A stretch of 64,000 nucleotides of DNA from Candidatus Altarchaeales archaeon (GTDB taxonomy: Archaea > Altiarchaeota > Altiarchaeia > IMC4 > SCGC-AAA252-I15): contig WJMO01000007.1 in NCBI GenBank assembly GCA_014727915.1, positions 33,773 to 97,772 of the forward strand, in the 5' to 3' direction. The translations under genes were made by a program, and so were the position numbers. The notes under the pieces are model-generated. The model saw only the letters and a list, made by a program, of their open reading frames with translations. It searched no databases and was not told where the DNA came from. Below are positions 9,835 through 16,916 of the stretch, one piece after another (the first letter of the stretch is position 1; each line of letters starts with the position of its first letter).

Positions 9835-10385
9835 CGCCACACCGTAAAGTAGAGCCTCGTTATCTCACCGTCCAAGACCGCAGTCCTGGTTATCGTCATC
9901 GCCTCCGTGTCGTTGGACGGAACCCTCCCAACTCCCATAGCCTCGCCGTCGACTTCAACCACGGACCCGTTAAGGTATGTAAGGTTGAAGTAAAAATCGT
10001 ATCCTCCGATCCCGAGTAGGTATAGGTTGCATTCGTAGTTGCTGCCCCCCGGCAGGCTGCACAGGTCAGTCTGCCCATGGTCCATGAAGTGCTTGAACTC
10101 CAGCAGCTTGTAGGGGACTAGGACGCGGCTCTTGTTGGACAGGCCCAGCGAGGTCACATTGTCCAGAACCCAGTTCTCAGGGGTTCCGGGCGTGCGTATC
10201 AGCTTCTCAGCAGCTTCAACGCCGAATTCTGCCATGGTCCTCTGGTCTTCTGCCTGGAAGAGGTCCCGGGTGGATAGGTCCCACAGGTGCAGTATCAGCA
10301 TCAGACCCGCCATGAAGAGCATGAACGCTATGAGGAACTCTCCGCTGAAAACCTGGCCTTTGGATTGCGCCTTCATTTTGGTCAT
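9831..10385 (-). CDS. Prepilin-like membrane protein
   Basis: 184 residues. The N-terminus reads MTKMKAQSKG followed by QVFSGEFLIAF and a hydrophobic helix, which matches the class III signal pattern of a basic stretch and Gly before Gln and an acidic residue at about +6. Peptidase cleavage would therefore fall after SKG. The extracellular remainder has beta-strand-like repeats, two Cys and one sequon, and ends in 'RLYFTVWR'. It is coupled by ATGA overlaps to genes on both sides. It is probably a minor pilin of the same structure as its neighbours. No family beyond the prepilin signal is recognised. Confidence 0.7.
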   Translation of the reverse strand: MTKMKAQSKGQVFSGEFLIAFMLFMAGLMLILHLWDLSTRDLFQAEDQRTMAEFGVEAAEKLIRTPGTPENWVLDNVTSLGLSNKSRVLVPYKLLEFKHFMDHGQTDLCSLPGGSNYECNLYLLGIGGYDFYFNLTYLNGSVVEVDGEAMGVGRVPSNDTEAMTITRTAVLDGEITRLYFTVWR

Positions 10386-11080
10386 ATGGTCTTGGTTACG
10401 TTGTTGTCGGTTTCTATGCTCTCGTTCACCGTGTCCAGGTAGTCTACGGTGACCGTTACGAACTCTCCGAACGTCGAGTTGAAGCTCAATGTGAGCGAAT
10501 CATATGCTTTAAGGGAGGATGTGCTGACGTTCAAGGTGGTGTCGTTCGTCAGCAGGGAGGTTTTGAAGTATGGTGAGTCGACGTGGGCGTCGTTGACTAT
10601 CTCCACCCAGGTGGTGTTGTCCACTATCACAAGGGAGCCGGGCACCACCTTCAGGTTGGGCAAGTGACATGTGACCTCAATGCCGGCTTTGTTGTTCTTT
10701 ATCCGGTTCCTCGTGTTCAACCCCTTGCTGAGGCAGTGGACTGATATGTTGGAGTCCATGACACGGGTCGTCCACGTCCTCTCACCCCACATCATCTCCA
10801 GCACGTTGCCCCGTATCACGATATCATATTCATAGTCGCCGTGGAGCCTGTTGGGCAGTGAGAAGTAGGAGTAGTATCCTGGACCCTGCTGGCCTATCAT
10901 GTTCACGTTGTCCTTCACGCTGGTGGCGACACGCCGAGCGTCGAGGAGCGTCTTTATCCTGCTGCTCTCGGCGGTCTTCTCCATGGCGATCAGGACTATC
11001 ACGCAGAATATCATGAGCAGGACCGATATGCCGATGATCAACTCCAAGCCTGTCTGCCCCCTTAGTCCGCGGCGTTCCAT
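10382..11080 (-). CDS. Prepilin-like protein with CARDB-like C-terminal domain; first gene of the pilus operon
   Basis: 232 residues from ATG 11080. The start MERRGLRG then QTGLELIIGISVL is a good class III signal (cleavage expected after LRG; Q-x-x-x-E motif). A helical stalk follows, then a C-terminal region of alternating strands with sequons ('SLTLSFNSTFGEFVTVTVDY') that resembles a CARDB or Ig-like adhesion module. The track's start at 11143 is rejected because it would run into the divergent gene at 11116 and lacks a sensible signal. The downstream gene overlaps its stop as ATGA. It is likely a pilin subunit, possibly a major one since it leads the operon. Confidence 0.75.
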   Translation of the reverse strand: MERRGLRGQTGLELIIGISVLLMIFCVIVLIAMEKTAESSRIKTLLDARRVATSVKDNVNMIGQQGPGYYSYFSLPNRLHGDYEYDIVIRGNVLEMMWGERTWTTRVMDSNISVHCLSKGLNTRNRIKNNKAGIEVTCHLPNLKVVPGSLVIVDNTTWVEIVNDAHVDSPYFKTSLLTNDTTLNVSTSSLKAYDSLTLSFNSTFGEFVTVTVDYLDTVNESIETDNNVTKTI

Positions 11081-11115
11081 CCCACTATAAATATGGTCAC
11101 ACATATCTTTAATTA
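11081..11115. promoter_or_regulatory. Compact divergent promoter with overlapping leaderless starts
   Basis: Only 35 bp separate the two divergent ATGs. On the plus strand CTATAAATATGG is centred about 27 bp before ATG 11116. On the minus strand TTAATTAAAG is centred about 30 bp before ATG 11080. Each TATA-like element lies almost on the other gene's start, so both mRNAs should be leaderless or nearly so, and pre-initiation complexes on the two strands should compete. Confidence 0.6.
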
Positions 11116-14100
11116 ATGAGGAAACTGGCTTTTGCACTCGCATTTCTAGCTTTAACCAATGTCGTGTGGTCCCAGAGCTGGGAGACGTTCAGGGGGGACT
11201 ACCTGCGCACTGGTGAGTCCACCGCAGAGTCGTCCTTCAGCTTCGACGACTTCAACATACTATGGCATTTCCAGACCGGGGAGGCGGTCAGGGGCCCTCC
11301 GAGCGTGGCCGACATAGACGGGGATGGGGTCCGCGACATAGTATTCGGTTCGGACGACGACCACCTCTATGTGCTGGACGACCGTGGCAGGCTGAAGTGG
11401 GAGTATGAGACAGGCGGCAACGTCCGCTCAGCGCCCACATTGGTTGACGCTGACGGTGACGGCAGCGTTGACGTGTTGTTCGGTTCGGATGACGGGTACC
11501 TTTACATGCTGGACAACGAAGGCAATCTGACGTGGAAGTATGAGACAGGGGGGATGGTCCGTAGTTCCCCCCTAGTCGAGGACCTTGGCGGCACGACCGT
11601 CAAGGAGATCGTCTTCGGTTCGGGAGACAGCAGGGTATACTGCCTGAACCCGTCCGGTGAGAAGCTGTGGGAGTACAAGACTGCAGAGTCTGTGTACTCG
11701 TCTCCTGCCCTCTATGACATGGACAATGACGGGGAGGACGAGATCGTGTTCGGGTCGGACGATAACATAGTATACATAATCAAGCACCCCCCGCATAAGG
11801 TCTGGACCTACCAGACATCGGGGGACATAAGCTCTACGCCCGCGATAGACAGGTCGGGGAATGTCGTGGCGGGGTCGGGGGATAAGAGGCTTTACAGGCT
11901 CCACATAACCAGCCGTGGAGTTTCCGAGTCCAGGAGGGTTTGGAGCGGGACTGAATGGACGACCGAGAGGATAAGCATAACGGGGCTGGTGCAGATGTGG
12001 AACCACACGCTAGGGGGGAAGGTATCGACTTCGCCGGCGTTGGGCAACATTTACAACACGGACGGCACATATGGGGCTTTCGTCGGCGGCGACGACGGTG
12101 TGCTGTACATGGTCTACATAAACGGCAGCAGAAGCAGAATATACAGCGTCTCAAAGCCCATAGAATCCTCCCCCGCTGTGGGGGACCTGAACGGCGACAA
12201 CATAACAGACATCGTCTTCGGCACAAACGACAATAAAGTTTTCATAATAAATCATCCGGGTAGGAGCGTGTTCACATTCGAGACTGGCGGCCCGGTGAGG
12301 TCCTCCCCCGCGCTGGCAGACCTTGTGGGCGACGGCACATTGGAGGTTATGGTAGGCTCCGACGACGGTAAGCTATACATATTCGGCGACTCCAGGAGCA
12401 TGAGCGTGCACGTCGGCTACACATACTACCAGACCGCGCTGAAATACTATGGGGTGGGGGACATAGAAAACGCGAAAAGGTTCATTGAAGGGGCGAAGAC
12501 CAGGTTCAACCGGGCTGACTACACTGAGGGCATAAGCGAATGCAACAGCTTGCTGGGCAGGATAGAGGGGGACAGCCACTATAACAAAGCCCAGGACCTG
12601 TACTTGGACGGGGACTTGAGGGGAGCTCGCGAGGAGGTCGAGACCGCGGCGGAGGTTTACTTCAGAGCCGGGGACGAATATGGGTTTGAGCGTGCGGACC
12701 GGCTTTTCATAAGGATAGAGGCCGACACATACTACGAGGAAGCCCAGTACTACTACAATCTTGGACTGTACCAGAACGCTTCAGAGTACATCGAGGCTGC
12801 CCGGAGATACTATGCGAGCATAAACTACACAGAGGGGGTTGAGATGTCAACGCAGATGTACAACGTATCACAGACTCATGGGAAAGCGGACATATACTTC
12901 GAGGACGGGATAACATCCCGGAAGGAGGGGAAATACGACGTTGCGGAGATGTACTTCGGGCTTGCGAGGCTGTCATACGAGCTTGCCGGGGACATGGAGA
13001 ACGCCAACATAACAAGCCATTACATAAACACCGTGAAAGGCGACCAGTACTTCCAGAACGCCATGGAATACCTTAACGCAGGGGACTATGCCAGGGCTGT
13101 CGAAGAGGCTGAAGTGGCGATGCGGTACTTCCGCAACGGAAGCGGGGAGGACACCAACAAGGTTGACGTGCTCTATGAGAGGGTGAAATGGCTCGCTCAA
13201 GCAAATGACCTTTATGAGAAGGCGGAGAAGCATTATACTGCGGCAGACTTCGAGGCAGCCATCGAATACGCGGACAAGGCCATGGTCTTATACAACACCT
13301 CGGGAGACTTGGAAGGCTACACAAGATCTGAGAGGCTATACCAGCGCGCTTCCAGGGCGGCGGGTTCGGGAGGGGGCGGGATATTCCCTGAGGACCTTCC
13401 GCTGGTTCCTGCCCTCATGATCGTGTCATCTCTGGCTGCAATAGGGTACATGCTGTCAAAGAGGAGGAAGCCGCGCAGGTGGTTCATAGGAGGGTGGCGC
13501 AGGTACGGGCGATTCATAGCAGCATACACTATTGTCCCGGCAGGCAGGAGCATAAGCCTAATACCCCCGAAGAGGCTTGCGGAGAAGCTCAGCAGGAGAA
13601 GCGTCCTATTGGAGGGAGGAGCAGGGGATCGTGCGAAGGTGGACGTCGCAGGCGCAAAGCCGACGAAGAGGCCATCACCTATCGGGGCGCAAACACAAGA
13701 ACATGGCAAACAGACAACACCAGCCATACCGCAAACGCCGAGACCGCCATTACCCCCAAGCAGGAGAAGGCCGCCCTCCACCAAAGAGAGGATAAGACAC
13801 AAACTCAGAAAGATACTAGGAATAAAACCCAAACACCCCAGACCACCACAGCCAAGAACACCGCCAAAGAGGGGAATAACAGCACCTCAACATCAGATGA
13901 GACCATCAGGCCCTCCAACCCACAGGAGAAGGCCGCCCTCCACCAAAGAGAGGATAAGACACAAACTCAGAAAGATACTAGGAATAAAACCCAAACACCC
14001 CAGACCACCACAGCCAAGAACACCGCCAAAGCCTGCAGGAATTAAACAGCCAGCCGGGCATCCTGGTGTCAAACCCCAGGCCAAGGCCAGCAAGCCCAAG

Positions 14101-14502
14101 AGGATTCTTCCGCCCAAGCCGACAGATTCTCTTCCCAAGTCAGAGCCTGAAAACGCCTTCAAGCCTCCCCGAACATCGGATGCGGCAGGAGAAGAAAAGG
14201 AGGGGAAAAAGGCGAGGGCAGGCAGGGAGGCCAGGATAGGGTTGGAACATAGGATACAGCTCATGGACAGGGAGAAGACAGAAGAACCCCCGGCGGAAGA
14301 GGAGGAGACCGAAGAGAAGCACAAGGAGAGAAAAGATGACGCGGGGAAGAGCCTGTTCACATCAGAAGACGACAGGTTCGCTGTGATGCTCTGGAACATC
14401 AGGGACACCCTCCGGAACCTGCTGGGAGGAGCCAAGAAGGAGAAGAGGCGCAAACACAGGGTAGTGCTGCTGCCAAGAGACAAGAAAGACAGAGTAGACT
14501 AA
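11116..14502 (+). CDS. Surface PQQ/FG-GAP-type beta-propeller and TPR protein with membrane anchor and long basic tail
   Basis: 1,128 residues. A signal peptide ('LAFALAFLALTNVVWS') is followed by about ten propeller blades to roughly residue 430, with repeated phrases such as 'WEYETGG', 'VFGSDD' and DxDGDG calcium-like loops. About 300 residues of helical TPR-like repeats come next (units built on 'YYEEAQYYYNLG', 'AREEVETAAEVYF'). A single transmembrane helix lies near 757-777, with a cytoplasmic tail of about 350 residues rich in Lys, Arg and Pro. The tail contains a perfect 36-residue duplication. PQQ-like propellers act as BamB-like scaffolds or ligand binders. Divergence from the pilus operon suggests a cell-surface assembly or sensing role. 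The basic tail could bind nucleic acid or the inner membrane face. Confidence 0.8.
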   Translation: MRKLAFALAFLALTNVVWSQSWETFRGDYLRTGESTAESSFSFDDFNILWHFQTGEAVRGPPSVADIDGDGVRDIVFGSDDDHLYVLDDRGRLKWEYETGGNVRSAPTLVDADGDGSVDVLFGSDDGYLYMLDNEGNLTWKYETGGMVRSSPLVEDLGGTTVKEIVFGSGDSRVYCLNPSGEKLWEYKTAESVYSSPALYDMDNDGEDEIVFGSDDNIVYIIKHPPHKVWTYQTSGDISSTPAIDRSGNVVAGSGDKRLYRLHITSRGVSESRRVWSGTEWTTERISITGLVQMWNHTLGGKVSTSPALGNIYNTDGTYGAFVGGDDGVLYMVYINGSRSRIYSVSKPIESSPAVGDLNGDNITDIVFGTNDNKVFIINHPGRSVFTFETGGPVRSSPALADLVGDGTLEVMVGSDDGKLYIFGDSRSMSVHVGYTYYQTALKYYGVGDIENAKRFIEGAKTRFNRADYTEGISECNSLLGRIEGDSHYNKAQDLYLDGDLRGAREEVETAAEVYFRAGDEYGFERADRLFIRIEADTYYEEAQYYYNLGLYQNASEYIEAARRYYASINYTEGVEMSTQMYNVSQTHGKADIYFEDGITSRKEGKYDVAEMYFGLARLSYELAGDMENANITSHYINTVKGDQYFQNAMEYLNAGDYARAVEEAEVAMRYFRNGSGEDTNKVDVLYERVKWLAQANDLYEKAEKHYTAADFEAAIEYADKAMVLYNTSGDLEGYTRSERLYQRASRAAGSGGGGIFPEDLPLVPALMIVSSLAAIGYMLSKRRKPRRWFIGGWRRYGRFIAAYTIVPAGRSISLIPPKRLAEKLSRRSVLLEGGAGDRAKVDVAGAKPTKRPSPIGAQTQEHGKQTTPAIPQTPRPPLPPSRRRPPSTKERIRHKLRKILGIKPKHPRPPQPRTPPKRGITAPQHQMRPSGPPTHRRRPPSTKERIRHKLRKILGIKPKHPRPPQPRTPPKPAGIKQPAGHPGVKPQAKASKPKRILPPKPTDSLPKSEPENAFKPPRTSDAAGEEKEGKKARAGREARIGLEHRIQLMDREKTEEPPAEEEETEEKHKERKDDAGKSLFTSEDDRFAVMLWNIRDTLRNLLGGAKKEKRRKHRVVLLPRDKKDRVD
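13761..14031 (+). repeat. 109-bp perfect direct repeat inside the basic tail coding region
   Basis: Copies lie at 13761-13869 and 13923-14031, offset by 162 bp (54 codons), so the reading frame is kept. Each encodes 'PPSTKERIRHKLRKILGIKP' plus a Pro-rich stretch. No base differences are visible between the copies, which points to recent in-frame duplication. Confidence 0.95.
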
Positions 14503-14831
14503 CGGTTGGGGTTCTTCTCACGCGCATAGGGCAGGTATGAGACATAACCGCATCTGAGGCATTTCACCTCTAAACGCTTCTCCCGGGAATTCAGCCTCTT
14601 ACGGCTGTTATTAGAGGCCAGGTAGGATTTGCACCTCCGACAGTACCTCATCTTCAGCTCCCGGGGCATCCGCACATTGCACCTCAAGCCTATGATATGC
14701 GCCTGACGAACCCTGGAGGTCGCAGAGTCATAGTCTCCATCGGCCGCCAGCTCACCGGCCTGGTCGAAGAGGATGCGTATCCGCTCCAACGCGATCTTTT
14801 TTTGATCGGCTTTGTCCCTCGGACGCGCCAT
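14499..14831 (-). CDS. rnp4: Ribonuclease P protein component 4 (Rpp21/Rpr2 family)
   Basis: 110 residues, normal length for the family. Helical N-terminal half ('ALERIRILFDQAGELA') and a zinc ribbon built from two Cys pairs, 'YCRRCKSYL' and 'VKCLRCGYV'. In archaea Rnp4 binds the RNase P RNA specificity domain together with Rnp1 and helps mature tRNA 5' ends. The gene converges on the propeller gene with a 4-bp overlap of coding ends and has a TATA element (CTATAAATAAAC) just upstream. Confidence 0.93.
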   Translation of the reverse strand: MARPRDKADQKKIALERIRILFDQAGELAADGDYDSATSRVRQAHIIGLRCNVRMPRELKMRYCRRCKSYLASNNSRKRLNSREKRLEVKCLRCGYVSYLPYAREKNPNR

Positions 14832-14875
14832 GTTTATTTATAGCAGGAGGTGAAGATAATAAAAGGGATGGGAGA
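14832..14875. promoter_or_regulatory. Shared divergent TATA region
   Basis: The 44 bp between rnp4 (minus) and the 58-codon gene (plus) hold TTTATTTATAG, readable as a TATA element on either strand. On the plus strand it is followed by GGGATGGGAGA just before ATG 14876. Confidence 0.45.
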
Positions 14876-15052
14876 ATGCCTGCACCAACGACCGAAAGGA
14901 AAAGAGAAAACGTGGGGGGAGACGAGCTGGTATCGCCCATAGGCGAGCCAGAACTGGAAGTGATGCAGAGCCTGAACGTGCTAGCCAGCCCAGCCAGCAG
15001 ATACGGTATCGAAAGGATAAGAAAGGCAGGGTTCAAAACAGAGCAAAGATGA
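14876..15052 (+). CDS. Small uncharacterised protein (58 aa), coupled to the next gene
   Basis: Too short for the ORF track. It reads from ATG 14876 to TGA 15052, starting MPAPTTERKRENVGGDEL and ending 'YGIERIRKAGFKTEQR'. A purine-rich RBS-like stretch precedes it and its stop overlaps the next start as ATGA, which supports real translation. Charged, no membrane segment or Cys. No family recognised. Together with its neighbour it may be a two-subunit factor. Confidence 0.55.
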   Translation: MPAPTTERKRENVGGDELVSPIGEPELEVMQSLNVLASPASRYGIERIRKAGFKTEQR

Positions 15053-15351
15053 CAGAAGACCTAAAGCCCATATTCTCAGATGAAAGGGTTGATGAACTTC
15101 TACGGAGATACGGGTCAAGACTCAGGAGGATACCATTCACAGTGGATGGGATACCGTCCGATGAGGAGGTGAAGCTGACAAAGGACATATGGGCGGCGCT
15201 CACCGACGGGGAGAGAGGACATGCGTTGGATAACATAAGCCATATGGTCTCGGAAGAGGAGGGCATACCCTTAGAGGACCTGCCAGACCAGACACCCTAT
15301 GCTATGAGGCTGACACACCGGTTCCTAAGGATAGAATCCACCGAAGACTAA
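15049..15351 (+). CDS. Uncharacterised small acidic protein
   Basis: 100 residues (MTEDLKPIFSDERVDELL...). Predicted mostly helical and strongly charged, without signal peptide, Cys or a recognised motif. It overlaps the 58-codon gene upstream by ATGA and converges on the M24 peptidase gene, the two stop codons overlapping. I do not recognise the family. Its position in a housekeeping RNA-metabolism neighbourhood is the only hint of role. Confidence 0.65.
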   Translation: MTEDLKPIFSDERVDELLRRYGSRLRRIPFTVDGIPSDEEVKLTKDIWAALTDGERGHALDNISHMVSEEEGIPLEDLPDQTPYAMRLTHRFLRIESTED

Positions 15352-16382
15352 GTAAGTTTCTTGCAGCCTCTCCTCGTCAGCAATACCGTATCCTCGAAGC
15401 GCACCCCAAATCGTCGGGGCAGGTATATGCCAGGCTCGACCGTGAACACCATCCCCGGCTTCAAGCGCACGTTAGCGCCGGGCCTGAAGTTCGGGCCTTC
15501 GTGTATCTCCAAACCCACGCCATGGCCTGATAGGTGGTGGAAGTTATAACCTGCCGCCTTGATACTCTCATCCACGTACTTGTGAACGGAAGAGGCTTGG
15601 ATCCCGGGGCGTATCAAGTCTATGGTCTCGTCCCTCAGCCTGCGGATTAGATCCGAGACCCTCCGCTCATCCGAGTTCAACGATCCTGCCGAGAGGGTGC
15701 GGGTCATGTCAGAATGGTATCCACGGTACACCGCTCCCAAGTCCACAACAACCGGCCCCCTGCTTATCCGCTTATTGGATGGCCGGGCATGGATGTCGGC
15801 ACTGCGTTTACCCGAAGCCAATAGCATCCCACAGTCGAATGGGGGGCGTTCGGAACCGCGGCGCCGGAGCTCAGCCTCGATTTCTGCTACGGCATCCAAC
15901 TCCCTGACCCCCACGTCAACCACCTCCCGCGCCTTCCGCATCCCAAGCTTGGCTATCCTAGCGGACCTTCTTATGCGGTCAATCTCCTCTTTGGTCTTGA
16001 CCGACCGGGCCGACTTCGCCGAAGCAGAGACGACCACCTTCTTCCGTGAGGCCTTCCTAATGGGAGCCACATATTCCGCCGAGGACACGCCAATGCTCTT
16101 GGAGCGGAGACACCTCAAAGTCCGCTTAAGATCGGATTCATCGTGGACGCGGACCTCCAGGGGATACCCGCGCATGGAATATGTGGATTCATAGAGTTCA
16201 TAGTAGACGTCCTTGACCCACAGTATCGCAGAGTCTTTCGTTATGAGAATGCGGCCTGTATCCTTCCCTGAGAGGTAGAATGCGTCAAAGTCCTTGTTGA
16301 CGTACAATGCCGTCAACCTCTCCCTTCGCATTTCACCCCGGACCTTGGAAAGGCGACGCCTCAACTCCGCAGACTTTATCAT
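15348..16382 (-). CDS. M24-family metallopeptidase, Xaa-Pro aminopeptidase/dipeptidase-like
   Basis: 344 residues. The N-terminal creatinase-like domain (about 1-125) is followed by the pita-bread catalytic fold. All five metal ligands are in recognisable contexts: 'VVDLGAVYRGYHSDMTRT' (two Asp), 'LSGHGVGLEIHEGP' (His), 'VFTVEPGIY' (Glu) and 'VRFEDTVLL' (Glu). The family hydrolyses Xaa-Pro bonds with two Mn/Co/Zn ions in the cytosol. It is transcribed away from the LSm gene. The exact substrate class (PepP or PepQ) cannot be fixed from the sequence. Confidence 0.92.
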   Translation of the reverse strand: MIKSAELRRRLSKVRGEMRRERLTALYVNKDFDAFYLSGKDTGRILITKDSAILWVKDVYYELYESTYSMRGYPLEVRVHDESDLKRTLRCLRSKSIGVSSAEYVAPIRKASRKKVVVSASAKSARSVKTKEEIDRIRRSARIAKLGMRKAREVVDVGVRELDAVAEIEAELRRRGSERPPFDCGMLLASGKRSADIHARPSNKRISRGPVVVDLGAVYRGYHSDMTRTLSAGSLNSDERRVSDLIRRLRDETIDLIRPGIQASSVHKYVDESIKAAGYNFHHLSGHGVGLEIHEGPNFRPGANVRLKPGMVFTVEPGIYLPRRFGVRFEDTVLLTRRGCKKLT

Positions 16383-16481
16383 AGTATATTAATAGGAACA
16401 TGGAATAAGAACCTTGTTCTGTTTTTAAGGCCTACCGACAATAACTTACCATATTGTTTTTTAAAATTACAGGTGTTTTTT
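16383..16481. promoter_or_regulatory. Divergent promoter region between M24 peptidase and LSm genes
   Basis: AT-rich 99 bp. TTTTTTAAAATT precedes the LSm gene, with an AGGTG ribosome-binding site just before ATG 16482. CCTATTAATATAC, read on the minus strand, precedes the peptidase gene. Confidence 0.45.
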
Positions 16482-16697
16482 ATGAAACCTGCGAAACCAC
16501 TTGATGCCTTAAAGGAATTGAACGAAACACAGATCCTGGTTAGATTGAAGAATGGCATGGAGATACAGGGCAAGCTGAAAGCCTATGACATACACATAAA
16601 TCTCGTGCTTGAAGACGCTGAATTCCAAGACGGAGACGTCAACAAGAAATTCAAGCACCTCTTCCTGCGGGGAGACATGGTATTGTTCATAAGCTGA
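16482..16697 (+). CDS. Archaeal Sm-like RNA-binding protein (LSm)
   Basis: 71 residues. Sm1 motif ('LVRLKNGMEIQGKLKAYDIHINLVLEDAE') and Sm2 motif ('LFLRGDMVLFIS') are both present with normal spacing. Archaeal LSm proteins form heptameric rings that bind U-rich RNA. The start is ATG 16482; the track's GTG 16473 lies inside the AGGTG ribosome-binding site. Followed 42 bp later by rpl37e, a common archaeal pairing. Confidence 0.95.
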   Translation: MKPAKPLDALKELNETQILVRLKNGMEIQGKLKAYDIHINLVLEDAEFQDGDVNKKFKHLFLRGDMVLFIS

Positions 16698-16739
16698 TAG
16701 GCCTTTTTTATATGCGGATACCGTATATTGTAGGTTGAG

Positions 16740-16910
16740 ATGACTAAGGGAACCCCAAGCCTAGGCAAGCGCGGGAAGAGGAAGACCCACGTTAATTGCC
16801 CCCGTTGCGGAGGCAAAAGCTACCATCAACGGAAGAAGGAATGCGCATCCTGCGGATTCGGAAGGAGCAAGCGGATGAAGTCCAAAAACCCGCCAAAACG
16901 GAAGAGATAG
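16740..16910 (+). CDS. rpl37e: Ribosomal protein eL37
   Basis: 56 residues, missed by the ORF track because it is short. It starts [17 protein letters not shown], has the zinc-ribbon pairs CPRC and CASC, and ends in a very basic tail (KNPPKRKR). It is a large-subunit protein. A TATA-like TTTTTATATG lies about 30 bp upstream. The LSm-eL37 order is conserved in many archaea and eukaryotic gene families. Confidence 0.95.
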   Translation: MTKGTPSLGKRGKRKTHVNCPRCGGKSYHQRKKECASCGFGRSKRMKSKNPPKRKR

Positions 16911-16916
16911 GTTTCT

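Noticed and set aside
13479-14045. 188-aa plus-strand ORF over the basic tail
   Set aside because: Out-of-frame reading of the repeat region of the propeller gene; its repeats simply reflect the 109-bp DNA duplication.
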